This document shows, in pieces, positions 1 to 8,189 of a stretch of 64,000 nucleotides of DNA. The notes under the pieces were generated by a model. The model had not been told where the DNA came from. It ran no database searches and worked only from the letters and a program-made list of their open reading frames with translations. Positions within the stretch are counted from its first letter, which is position 1, and each line of letters opens with the position of its first letter. Origin of the DNA: Halopseudomonas laoshanensis (GTDB lineage: Bacteria > Pseudomonadota > Gammaproteobacteria > Pseudomonadales > Pseudomonadaceae); NCBI RefSeq assembly GCF_008365385.1, contig NZ_QOVF01000001.1:248001-312000 (forward strand), in the 5' to 3' direction. The position numbers were made by a program, and so were the translations under genes.

Positions 1-1
1 C

Positions 2-649
2 ACCGGCTTCCGGCGTGATTTCGAGCAGGCTCGTTCGATGCCGGTCTACGGTGAAAGCCTGCCCACCCGCGCCTATGCCATGACGGAGCGGCCAGGTACG
101 GATATGTCGTCCGGTAGCCTGCAGGAAACCGGTCGCGATATGGATCTTGCGGTTGAAGGTGATGGCTGGATTGCGGTTCAGGCGCCGGATGGCACAGAAG
201 CTTATACCCGTGCAGGCAGCCTGAATATTGACGCTTTCGGGCTATTGCGCACCTCCAGCGGCTTGCCGGTACTCGGCAACGCCGGCCCCATCGCTTTGCC
301 GCCGGCAGACAAGGTCGAAATTGGTCAGGACGGCACTATCACCATCCGCGCCCTGGGCGAAGCGCCCAACGTGCTGGCGGATGTGGACCGGATCAAGCTG
401 GTCAACCCGGATCCTGCGACATTGCGCAAGGGCGAGGACGGACTGATGCGGGTCGAAGGCGCTCTTGAACAACCCGCCGACGGCGCGGTACGCGTAGCCA
501 CCGGATTTCTCGAAGGCAGCAACGTCAATGCCGTGGAAGAGATGACCGCGATGCTGTCGCTCGCTCGGCAGTTCGAGTTGCATATCAAGATGATGCGCAC
601 CGCCGAAGAAAACAGCAGCACGACCAACCGACTTTTGCAGATGAGCTAA
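2..649 (+). CDS. flgF: Flagellar basal-body rod protein FlgF, 5' truncated
   Basis: Proximal rod subunit of the flagellum, secreted through the flagellar type III export system and polymerised in the periplasm. The reading frame is open from base 2 (TGFRRDFEQARSMP...), so the N-terminal rod motif and start codon lie upstream of the window; the first in-window ATG at 38 is internal. The visible 216 residues hold the typical central D1 region (DMDLAVEGDGWIAVQ, EAYTRAGSLN) and end in the amphipathic FlgBCFG C-terminal helix (SNVNAVEEMTAMLSLARQFELH). It is followed at 705 by flgG in the same direction, the standard flgFGHIJKL order. The promoter is not in the window. Identity is confident from the paralogous similarity to FlgG and the position. 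Confidence 0.95.
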   Translation, partial: TGFRRDFEQARSMPVYGESLPTRAYAMTERPGTDMSSGSLQETGRDMDLAVEGDGWIAVQAPDGTEAYTRAGSLNIDAFGLLRTSSGLPVLGNAGPIALPPADKVEIGQDGTITIRALGEAPNVLADVDRIKLVNPDPATLRKGEDGLMRVEGALEQPADGAVRVATGFLEGSNVNAVEEMTAMLSLARQFELHIKMMRTAEENSSTTNRLLQMS

Positions 650-704
650 CGCTAGTTAGCCCTGATCAGGCGCGTCAGTGAACTGACGCGCAAGGAGATA
701 CACC

Positions 705-1490
705 ATGCACGCAGCACTTTGGGTCAGCAAGACCGGGTTGTCCGCCCAGGACACCATGCTCACGACCATTTCCAACAACCTGGCCAACGTGGCGACCACA
801 GGTTTCAAGCGCGATCGGCCAGAGTTTGAGGATCTGTTGTATCAGATCAAGCGCCAGCCGGGCGCCCAGAGCACCCAGGACACCCAGTTGCCCTCGGGTT
901 TGCAATTGGGTACCGGTGTGCGCGTAGCCGGCACGCAGAAGATCTTTACCCAGGGTTCGCTGCAAACGACCGAACAGCCTCTGGATCTGGCAGTAAACGG
1001 ACGCGGCTTTTTTCAGATTCTGATGCCCGACGGCAACATCGGCTATACCCGTGACGGTAGCTTTCACCTGGATGCTGATGGCCAGATCGTGACCTCCAGT
1101 GGCTTTCCGCTGGAGCCTGGCATTGTACTGCCGGAAGATACCCAGACCTTCACCGTGGGCGAGGACGGGACCGTCAGCGTCGCGGTGTTCGGCGACCCTG
1201 CACCACAGCAGTTGGGCATCGTGCAGACCGCCGATTTCATCAACCCGGCCGGGTTGCAGTCGATCGGTAACAACCTGTTCCTGGAAACCGCCGCCAGCGG
1301 CGCGCCGCAGGCCGGCAATCCCGGTCAGAACGGCCTGGGTACGGTGCTGCAGAACACGCTGGAGAATTCCAACGTCAGCGTGGTGGAAGAACTGGTCAAT
1401 ATGATCACCACCCAGCGCGCCTACGAAATGAATTCCAAGGTTATCTCCACTGCAGATCAAATGCTGCAATACATCAGTCAGAACCTCTGA
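705..1490 (+). CDS. flgG: Flagellar distal rod protein FlgG
   Basis: Forms the distal rod that passes through the P and L rings; exported without a cleaved signal. The 261-aa product has the full family length and begins MHAALWVSKTGLSAQD, with the rod-family N-terminal motif NNLANVATTGFKRDRPEFEDL at about residues 24-44 (beginning TTISNNLANV). The core repeats the LDLAVNGRGFFQI / YTRDGSFHLD pattern also seen in FlgF, and the C-terminus carries SNVSVVEELVNMITTQRAYE, the conserved helix used in axial-protein packing. An AAGGAGA Shine-Dalgarno lies about 7 nt before the ATG. It is 55 nt downstream of flgF and 15 nt upstream of flgH, so cotranscription is expected. Confidence 0.97.
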   Translation: MHAALWVSKTGLSAQDTMLTTISNNLANVATTGFKRDRPEFEDLLYQIKRQPGAQSTQDTQLPSGLQLGTGVRVAGTQKIFTQGSLQTTEQPLDLAVNGRGFFQILMPDGNIGYTRDGSFHLDADGQIVTSSGFPLEPGIVLPEDTQTFTVGEDGTVSVAVFGDPAPQQLGIVQTADFINPAGLQSIGNNLFLETAASGAPQAGNPGQNGLGTVLQNTLENSNVSVVEELVNMITTQRAYEMNSKVISTADQMLQYISQNL

Positions 1491-1505
1491 CCGGAGTGAT
1501 GTGAA

Positions 1506-2183
1506 ATGAAAACGCTGCGTTGCTCTGTGCTGCTTTGCGTTCTGGCGCTGCTGACCGCTTGCGTTCAGGTGCCCCCGCGTCCTGATGACCCGGCTTACGC
1601 GCCGGTGTTGCCGCGCACGCCAATTCCACAAGCATTGAATAACGGCGCTATCTATCAGGCCGGTTTTCATCAGAATCTGTTCGATGACCGCAAGGCTCAC
1701 CGGGTAGGTGACATCATTACCATCACGCTGCAGGAGCGCATGGCGGCAAGTAAAAGCGCTGACAACGAAATCAGCAAGAACAGCTCGACGCAAATCGCCA
1801 ACCCTGTCCTTTTTGGCAACGTGGTCGGTGCCAAGGGATTGGATCTCGGGGTGAACATGAGCGGAGACCGCACTTTTGCCGGTGACTCCGAAGCCAACCA
1901 GACCAATAGCTTGACCGGTTCAATCACCGTTACCGTGGCCGAGGTACTGCCCAATGGCATCTTGCGCGTTCGCGGCGAGAAGTGGATTACGCTGAATAAT
2001 GGTAACGAACTGATCCGCATTTCCGGTCTTGTTCGCAGTGACGACGTATCCACAGACAACACTGTCCCCTCTACCCGGGTAGCGGACGCGCGTATCGCCT
2101 ATTCCGGTACCGGTGCTTTTGCCAATGCCAGTCAACCTGGTTGGCTGAGCCAATTCTTTCTTAGCCCCCTTTGGCCCTTCTAG
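1506..2183 (+). CDS. flgH: Flagellar L-ring lipoprotein FlgH
   Basis: Outer-membrane L-ring subunit that acts as a bushing for the rod. The 225-aa protein has a lipoprotein signal peptide with lipobox LLTAC (Cys around residue 19), so it is predicted to be processed by signal peptidase II and lipidated. The family signatures [13 protein letters not shown] and the later [25 protein letters not shown] stretch, which precedes the glycine-rich [11 protein letters not shown] segment, are present. The C-terminus ends [12 protein letters not shown], typical of FlgH. The next gene, flgI, starts 11 nt after the stop, with its Shine-Dalgarno overlapping the flgH stop codon, so translational coupling is likely. 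Confidence 0.97.
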   Translation: MKTLRCSVLLCVLALLTACVQVPPRPDDPAYAPVLPRTPIPQALNNGAIYQAGFHQNLFDDRKAHRVGDIITITLQERMAASKSADNEISKNSSTQIANPVLFGNVVGAKGLDLGVNMSGDRTFAGDSEANQTNSLTGSITVTVAEVLPNGILRVRGEKWITLNNGNELIRISGLVRSDDVSTDNTVPSTRVADARIAYSGTGAFANASQPGWLSQFFLSPLWPF

Positions 2184-2194
2184 GAGTCATGAGC

Positions 2195-3295
2195 ATGCGA
2201 AGCCTGCTGTTATGCCTGTGTGTTCTGCTCATCAGCCCTTTGGCGCAAGCCGAGCGGCTGAAGGATATTGCCAGCATTGCCGGCGTGCGGAGCAACCAGT
2301 TGATTGGTTATGGCCTGGTCGTGGGGCTGGATGGTTCGGGTGACCAGACCAGCCAGACGCCCTTTACCGTACAAACCTTCAACAACATGTTGACCCAGTT
2401 CGGTATTACCGTGCCGCCAGGTACGCGCATCCAGATGCGCAACGTAGCTGCTGTGGCTATCCACGCTGACCTGCCGCCTTTTGCTCGTCCGGGGCAGAAT
2501 ATCGACATTACCGTGTCCTCAATTGGTAACTCGAAAAGCCTGCGCGGCGGTAGTCTGTTGATGACTCCCCTTAAAGGTATCGATGGCGAAATTTACGCGA
2601 TTGCCCAGGGCAACCTGGTAGTCGGTGGCTTTGGTGCGGAAGGTGCCGACGGTTCACGAATTACCGTCAATGTACCGAGTGTCGGGCGCATTCCAGGCGG
2701 CGCTACGGTCGAGCGGGCAGTGGAGAGCCCGTTTGCTACCGGCAGCCATCTGGTGTTCAACCTGAACCGCCCGGATTTCACTACCGCCAAGCGGGTAGTG
2801 GATCAGATCAACAACACTTTCGGCCCGGATGTGGCACAGGCTCAGGATGGCGGCTCGATCAGCGTGCGCGCGCCGCTGGACCCCAACCAGCGGGTTGATT
2901 ACATGTCGATGGTCGAGAACCTGCAGATTGAGCAGGGCAACGCTGCCGCCAAGGTGATCATCAACTCGCGTACCGGCACCATCGTGATCGGTCAGGACGT
3001 ACGTGTTCAGCCCGCTGCGGTAACCCACGGCGGCCTGACGGTGACTATTTCCGAAAATATTCAGGTCAATCAGCCCAACGCACCCTTTACCGATGGTGTG
3101 ACCACTATTACGCCCAGCTCACAGATCAATATTGAAGAAGGTGACAGCCGGATGTTCGTTTTCAATCCGGGTGTGTCGCTGGATGAGATCGTGCGCGCGG
3201 TCAACCAGGTGGGTGCAGCGCCCGGCGATCTGATGGCGATTCTTGAAGCATTGAAACAGGCCGGTGCGTTGAATGCCGACCTGGTTGTGATCTGA
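2195..3295 (+). CDS. flgI: Flagellar P-ring protein FlgI
   Basis: Periplasmic P-ring subunit assembled around the rod in the peptidoglycan layer. I chose the ATG at 2195 because AGGAG at 2182-2186 sits 8 nt upstream and the product then begins with a clean Sec signal peptide ([19 protein letters not shown]). An ATG at 2189 and a TTG at 2171 are in frame but badly spaced. The 366-aa length is normal. Family motifs seen are [21 protein letters not shown] after the signal, [29 protein letters not shown], and [17 protein letters not shown] near the C-terminus. It lies between flgH and flgJ in the operon. Confidence 0.97.
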   Translation: MRSLLLCLCVLLISPLAQAERLKDIASIAGVRSNQLIGYGLVVGLDGSGDQTSQTPFTVQTFNNMLTQFGITVPPGTRIQMRNVAAVAIHADLPPFARPGQNIDITVSSIGNSKSLRGGSLLMTPLKGIDGEIYAIAQGNLVVGGFGAEGADGSRITVNVPSVGRIPGGATVERAVESPFATGSHLVFNLNRPDFTTAKRVVDQINNTFGPDVAQAQDGGSISVRAPLDPNQRVDYMSMVENLQIEQGNAAAKVIINSRTGTIVIGQDVRVQPAAVTHGGLTVTISENIQVNQPNAPFTDGVTTITPSSQINIEEGDSRMFVFNPGVSLDEIVRAVNQVGAAPGDLMAILEALKQAGALNADLVVI

Positions 3296-3309
3296 GCGAG
3301 GAACCGATC

Positions 3310-4527
3310 ATGAGCCCGAACAGCGTCAGCTATACCGACCTCAACTCGATGAACGAGATGAAGGTCGGCTCAAAGGCCAACAGCCCGGACAACATCAAGC
3401 GTGTTGCCGAGCAGTTCGAATCGCTGTTCATGAACATGATGATCAAGAGCATGCGTGATGCGAATGCGGTATTTGCCGAAGGCAATCCGTTGAACACGCC
3501 GCAGACACGTTTCTATCAGGACATGCATGACAATCAGATGTCGGTTCACCTGGCGGAAAAGCAAGGGGTCGGCCTGGCCGACGTGATGATGCGTCAGCTC
3601 TCCCCACAGACCGCCGCCGCACCAGCTGCGACCACCTTGGACCGGGCGCCGGCGGTCTCTCCGGCTTCGGACGCACGTGCTGCGGCGCCCGCTTCCGCTG
3701 GTGCCGATCATTCGGCGCTGCTGGCCCGCAGGCGCCTGGCCTTTTCATTGGGGCATAGTGGCATGCAGGCAGCTCAGCTCAGCGCTCAGGTGGCCAGCGC
3801 TGCTGCGAGTGGCAAATCTGAAGTCGCTGATACCTGGCAACCACTCCGCGGACTGCAGTCCAGCGCACGGCAACATCCAGCGACCGCTGAAGTGCGTCAG
3901 TACGCTGCCGTGAGTAATTCTGCGTCAGTGGGCCAGTCGCGCTTCAACAGCCCGGCGGAATTTGTCAGCACCATGCTGCCAATGGCGGAGAAGGCCGCAG
4001 AGCGTCTGGGTGTTGATCCACATTATCTGGTCGCCCAGGCCGCATTGGAAACCGGTTGGGGCAAGTCCATCATCAAGCAGGCAGATGGCAGTACCAGCCA
4101 CAACCTTTTTGGTATCAAGTCCCACGGGGGCTGGCAGGGTGAGTCGGCCAATGTAGTGACCCACGAATATCGCAATGGGGTGAAGGCTCAGGAGCGCGCT
4201 GATTTCCGTAGTTACGCCTCCTTCGAGCAGAGCTTCGATGATTATGTCGATTTTCTGCACGACAACGGCCGTTACCAGCAGGCACTGACCACCACAGCGA
4301 ACCCGGATAGCTTCTTCCGCGAGTTGCAACAGGCCGGTTATGCCACCGACCCGCAATATGCCAATAAAGTGTCGCAGATCGCCCGCAAGCTGATCAGCCA
4401 GCAGCAGGTGGCTGATACAACGCCCGCTACTGCTCCGGCAGCCGATATTGCGTTTGCTGGCAATGAGGCGGTAGATACTCCGGTGGCCGGCCTGGCTGAC
4501 CATCTCACTAGCCAGGGCAGGGCGTAA
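3310..4527 (+). CDS. flgJ: Flagellar rod-cap / peptidoglycan hydrolase FlgJ
   Basis: Dual-function protein that scaffolds rod assembly and locally opens peptidoglycan. Residues about 25-105 form the rod-binding domain (VAEQFESLFMNMMIKSMRDAN ... QMSVHLAEKQGVGLADVM). After an Ala-rich linker of roughly 110 residues comes a glucosaminidase domain, about 215-360, with the YLVAQAALETGWGKS stretch containing the probable catalytic Glu and the following LFGIKSHGGW. At 405 aa it is longer than the enterobacterial protein, because of the linker and an Ala/Pro-rich tail. The start has a GAGGAA Shine-Dalgarno. flgK begins 2 nt after the stop, consistent with coupled translation. Confidence 0.95.
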   Translation: MSPNSVSYTDLNSMNEMKVGSKANSPDNIKRVAEQFESLFMNMMIKSMRDANAVFAEGNPLNTPQTRFYQDMHDNQMSVHLAEKQGVGLADVMMRQLSPQTAAAPAATTLDRAPAVSPASDARAAAPASAGADHSALLARRRLAFSLGHSGMQAAQLSAQVASAAASGKSEVADTWQPLRGLQSSARQHPATAEVRQYAAVSNSASVGQSRFNSPAEFVSTMLPMAEKAAERLGVDPHYLVAQAALETGWGKSIIKQADGSTSHNLFGIKSHGGWQGESANVVTHEYRNGVKAQERADFRSYASFEQSFDDYVDFLHDNGRYQQALTTTANPDSFFRELQQAGYATDPQYANKVSQIARKLISQQQVADTTPATAPAADIAFAGNEAVDTPVAGLADHLTSQGRA

Positions 4528-4529
4528 AC

Positions 4530-6506
4530 ATGGCTGATCTGTTCAATATCGGGCTCAGCGGTCTACGCGCCAGCCAGACAAATCTGTCGGTCACAGGGCA
4601 GAACATTACCAACGTCAACACCCCTGGCTACAGCCGTCAGGCTGCAGTGCAGGCAGCACGTGAGCCGTCATTCAGTGGCGTCGGCTATATCGGTAACGGT
4701 ACCAATATCACCGATGTGAAACGCATTTATAATGAGTTTCTGACCAACCAGGTGCGTACCAGCACCTCTATCAACTCTGAAGTGACTGCGTTCCGTGGGC
4801 AGATGGAGGAGCTCAATACGCTGCTCTCCAGTACAGCGACCGGTATCACCCCTGGCTTGCAGAATTTCTTCGATGCGCTGCAGACGTCGATTGAAGATCC
4901 AGCCAGTCTGGCTGGCCGTCAGCTGTTCCTGTCGGAGGCCGAAGGTCTGGCTTCGCGGTTCAATACGGTGCAGGAGCGACTCTCGACCCAGACGCAGTTT
5001 ATTGGTGAACAGATGAGCTCGCTGACCGATCAGATCAGCCGTTTGTCGACCTCTATTGCGGGCTACAATGATGCTATTGAAAAAGCAGCGGCTAATGGCT
5101 CGCAACCCAACGACCTGCTTGATTCCCGTGATGAGGCGGTGCGGCAGCTCAGCGAGTTGGTTGGCGTTACGGTCGTCAAGCAAGATAGTAACAGCATCAA
5201 TATCTTTATTGGCTCGGGCCAGCCCCTGGTCGTGGGCAAGGAAGCTTCGCGTCTTGAAGTGGTGCAGGGTCGCTCGGACCCCAGCCGTGCCGAAGTGGTG
5301 CTGGTTACCGGTGGCAGTCAGCAGGAAATCACTAACCTGGTCAGCGGCGGAGAACTGGGCGGCCTGATTCGCTACCGGCGCGATGTGCTGGACCAGGCGA
5401 TGAATTCGGTTGGCCGGCTGGCCTTGTCGATCGCCAGTGAAGTCAACGATCAGTTGGGCAAGGGTCTGGATATCAATGGTCAGGCCGGCGGGCAGTTGTT
5501 CAAGGATATCAATAGTCCGGATCAAGTCGACTCGCGCAGTCGCGCCCGACCGACCAACACTGACCCCAATACCAGCCTGGATATTCTGATCACCGATACG
5601 GCGCAGTTGAGCACCTCGGATTACGAAGTATTGTTCAGCAGCGCCACCGAGTTCAGTGTGCGTCGCGTATCGGATGACAAGGTCAGTGGCCCCTTCGATA
5701 TCAATAGCGTGCCGCCGCCGGAGCTGGATGGCTTCAGTATCAACCTGGGCGGTGCCGGCGCCCTGGGGGCGGGGGACCGCTTTCTGCTGACGCCCACGCG
5801 CAGTGGAGCAGGGGCCATGGACGCGGTCATGAACCAGCCAGAGGAGTTGGGATTTGCCGCACCGGCCAAGGTCGACGCGAGTCTGGAAAATCGCGGCAAC
5901 GCCAAGGTAACCCAGCCGACACTGGTAGCTGGGCCCCAGCCAATCGATCCAGCGGTCATGCAGGGCTTCATGCCTATCACGCTTACCTACGATGAAGCCA
6001 ATTCGCAGTTTTTGCTCAGCAGCCCCGCCGGCCCGGTGGATCCCGCGACGATCAGCGTCACGCCCGGCCAAGGCAATGAGCTGGAGTACGAGATCGAAGG
6101 CTATCGCTTCAGCATGAACATGACCGGCACTCCTTTGAATGAAGACAGCTTCGAGGTTGGGTTCAATACGGGTAAATCCGACAACCGCAATGCGTTGATT
6201 CTGTCCGATCTGCAGACCGATGCGGTGCTGGGTCAGGCCGGTGGTGCGGCGGGGTATTCGTTCTCTGACGGCTATGGAGATCTGGTGCAGCGGGTGGCGA
6301 CTTTTACCGCGCAATCTCGGTCTGACAGCGAGGCCAGCGGGGCAGTTTTGAAACAGACGCAAAACAACCGCGATTCGGTTTCAGCAGTGAACCTGGACGA
6401 AGAGGCTGCCAATCTGATCAAGTTCGAACAGTATTACAACGCCTCGGCGCAGGTAATTCAGATTGCTCGCTCGGTATTCGATACACTCATTAGCAGTATT
6501 CGCTGA
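4530..6506 (+). CDS. flgK: Flagellar hook-filament junction protein FlgK (HAP1)
   Basis: First hook-associated protein, joining hook and filament; exported by the flagellar type III system. The 658-aa protein starts with the axial-protein motif FNIGLSGLRASQTNLSVTGQ and NITNVNTPGYSRQ, and ends with SAVNLDEEAANLIKFEQYYNA followed by QVIQIARSVFDTLI, the paired N- and C-terminal helices of the D0 domain. The variable middle (about residues 320-560) is the exposed D2/D3 region. It sits directly between flgJ and flgL. A 564-codon open frame on the opposite strand is an artefact of codon bias. Confidence 0.96.
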   Translation: MADLFNIGLSGLRASQTNLSVTGQNITNVNTPGYSRQAAVQAAREPSFSGVGYIGNGTNITDVKRIYNEFLTNQVRTSTSINSEVTAFRGQMEELNTLLSSTATGITPGLQNFFDALQTSIEDPASLAGRQLFLSEAEGLASRFNTVQERLSTQTQFIGEQMSSLTDQISRLSTSIAGYNDAIEKAAANGSQPNDLLDSRDEAVRQLSELVGVTVVKQDSNSINIFIGSGQPLVVGKEASRLEVVQGRSDPSRAEVVLVTGGSQQEITNLVSGGELGGLIRYRRDVLDQAMNSVGRLALSIASEVNDQLGKGLDINGQAGGQLFKDINSPDQVDSRSRARPTNTDPNTSLDILITDTAQLSTSDYEVLFSSATEFSVRRVSDDKVSGPFDINSVPPPELDGFSINLGGAGALGAGDRFLLTPTRSGAGAMDAVMNQPEELGFAAPAKVDASLENRGNAKVTQPTLVAGPQPIDPAVMQGFMPITLTYDEANSQFLLSSPAGPVDPATISVTPGQGNELEYEIEGYRFSMNMTGTPLNEDSFEVGFNTGKSDNRNALILSDLQTDAVLGQAGGAAGYSFSDGYGDLVQRVATFTAQSRSDSEASGAVLKQTQNNRDSVSAVNLDEEAANLIKFEQYYNASAQVIQIARSVFDTLISSIR

Positions 6507-6519
6507 CAGGTAAACGGCC

Positions 6520-7770
6520 ATGCGTATTTCCACGATTCAGGCTTTCAATACCGGCGTGCAGGGCGTGCAGGATAACTACTCCAGGGTCACGCGCACGCAG
6601 GAGCAGGTCAGCTCCGGCAAGCGAATACTGTCACCAGCGGATGATCCGGTTGCTAGCGTGCGTTTACTGCAGCTGGATCAGCAAGCCAATAAACTGGACC
6701 AGTATGATGCCAACCTGACCGCAGCGACGAACAGCCTTTCGCAGGAAGAGGCGATCATCAATTCGATCAACAACAACTTGCAGCGAGTGCGGGAAATCGC
6801 TCTGCAGGCAGGTAACGGCGCCTTGGATCAGGGCGCTCGCGAGGCGTTGGGGCAGGAGCTGGTAGAGCGTGAGGAGGAGCTGGTGGCATTGTTTAACAGC
6901 CGCAATGCCCGGGGCGAGTATCTTTTTGGCGGCTTTCAGAGCCAAAACCCACCCTTCGTCAAGGAGCCGAATGGGACTTATACCTACCAGGGAGATGAAG
7001 GCCAGCGCTCGATCCAGATTGCCGGCTCCAAGCAGGTGGCAATCAATGACAATGGCAAGAACCTCTTCGTTGACGTGCCCAACGTCAACCGGGTAACCAC
7101 CGAAACGCTGACCGGCAGTGCGCGGATATCTCTGGGCGTGGTTGAGGACAAGAGCGCCTACGACACCCAGTTTTACCCCAACGACAGTGTCACCATCCGC
7201 ATTGGCGCAGATGGTGAAAGTTACGAAATTCTGGATCAGAACAGTGATCCGCTGACGCCGCCGGTTACGGGTGTGATAGAGCCCAATGAAGATCAGAGCT
7301 ATCAGGTTCGATTCGGCGGGGTGGTTGTCACACTGGATGGTGAGTTGGCCGAGAACGACGAATTCCAGATTACCCGTGGCGCCGTCGACGGCGGCGCAGA
7401 AGTTCAGGAACGCCGCAGTATTCTGCAGACCGTTGCGGAGTTGCGTAACACGCTGGAAACCACAGGTGACAGCACGGAAGACAAGCTGCTACGCCGCGAC
7501 CAGTTGGGGATAGCGGTAGAGAATCTGGACAATGCAATGAATCAGGTCCTGAGCGTGCAAACCAGTATCGGGGCGAGGATGAACGTAATTGACTCGACCC
7601 TCGAAGAGAATGCCGAAATCAAGCTCATCAATAAGGAGATGACCGCCGATCTTTCCGAGCTGGATTATGCCGAGGCGCTAAGTCGCCTCAGCTTCGAAAC
7701 AGTTGTTCTACAGGCCGCACAGCAGAGCTTTGTCAAGGTCAGTGGCCTGAGTCTGTTCAATCTGATTTGA
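6520..7770 (+). CDS. flgL: Flagellar hook-filament junction protein FlgL (HAP3)
   Basis: Second hook-filament junction protein, flagellin-like at both ends. The 416-aa product has the N-terminal flagellin helix (RISTIQAFNTGVQGVQDNYSR, then QVSSGKRILSPADDPVASVRL) and the C-terminal SRLSFETVVLQAAQQSFVKV helix preceded by DLSELDYAEA. The central region is larger than in enterobacterial FlgL, as usual in pseudomonads. It is the last gene of the operon visible here; no strong intrinsic terminator was seen in the 29 nt before the convergent cueR gene. Confidence 0.95.
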   Translation: MRISTIQAFNTGVQGVQDNYSRVTRTQEQVSSGKRILSPADDPVASVRLLQLDQQANKLDQYDANLTAATNSLSQEEAIINSINNNLQRVREIALQAGNGALDQGAREALGQELVEREEELVALFNSRNARGEYLFGGFQSQNPPFVKEPNGTYTYQGDEGQRSIQIAGSKQVAINDNGKNLFVDVPNVNRVTTETLTGSARISLGVVEDKSAYDTQFYPNDSVTIRIGADGESYEILDQNSDPLTPPVTGVIEPNEDQSYQVRFGGVVVTLDGELAENDEFQITRGAVDGGAEVQERRSILQTVAELRNTLETTGDSTEDKLLRRDQLGIAVENLDNAMNQVLSVQTSIGARMNVIDSTLEENAEIKLINKEMTADLSELDYAEALSRLSFETVVLQAAQQSFVKVSGLSLFNLI

Positions 7771-7799
7771 ACCGCGTGAGGTCTTTACGGCCGAGGCTG

Positions 7800-8189
7800 T
7801 CAGGAATTAGCCAGCCCCTCCAGAATCGGACAGTCCGGCCGCGCATCGCCATGACAGCATTCAGCCAGGTTACTCAGAGCGCTATGCATGGACTGCAGGC
7901 CGGCAATCTTTTCCTCCAATTCCTGCAAATGCATCTGCGCCAGCGCCTTGACCTCGGCGCTGCTGCGTTCCTGGTTCTGCCAGAGCGCGAGTAGCTGGCT
8001 GATCTGCTCAATGCTAAAACCCAGGCTACGCCCGCGATGGATAAACCGCAGGCTGTGCAGATCCCGTTCACTATAACGCCGATAGCCCGCCGGGCTGCGC
8101 TCGGCAGCGCCGAGCAAACCGATGCTCTCGTAGTGACGAATCATGCGCGGTGTCAGTTGACTGATCTTGGCGGCCTGGCTGATATTCAT
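7800..8189 (-). CDS. cueR: MerR-family copper-responsive activator CueR
   Basis: Cytoplasmic Cu(I)-sensing transcription activator. The 129-aa product has the MerR winged-helix domain at residues 1-70 (MNISQAAKISQLTPRMIRHY, YESIGLL, SPAGYRRYSERDL), a dimerisation helix, and a C-terminal loop with the two metal-binding cysteines in CCHGDARPDCPI, matching the CueR pattern of two Cys about eight residues apart. Its ATG overlaps the copA stop codon as ATGA (8186-8189), so it is the second gene of a copA-cueR operon and should be translated by coupling. Because the only clear CueR-type operator is in front of copA, CueR probably controls its own synthesis. Confidence 0.9.
   Translation of the reverse strand: MNISQAAKISQLTPRMIRHYESIGLLGAAERSPAGYRRYSERDLHSLRFIHRGRSLGFSIEQISQLLALWQNQERSSAEVKALAQMHLQELEEKIAGLQSMHSALSNLAECCHGDARPDCPILEGLANS

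Noticed and set aside
675-1793. 372-codon reverse open frame across flgG and flgH
   Set aside because: Antisense shadow across two well-supported flagellar genes.
4668-6362. 564-codon open frame on the reverse strand inside flgK
   Set aside because: It is antisense to a clearly real flagellar gene, has no ribosome site or recognisable domain, and is His/Arg/Gln-rich as expected for an antisense shadow of a GC-biased gene.
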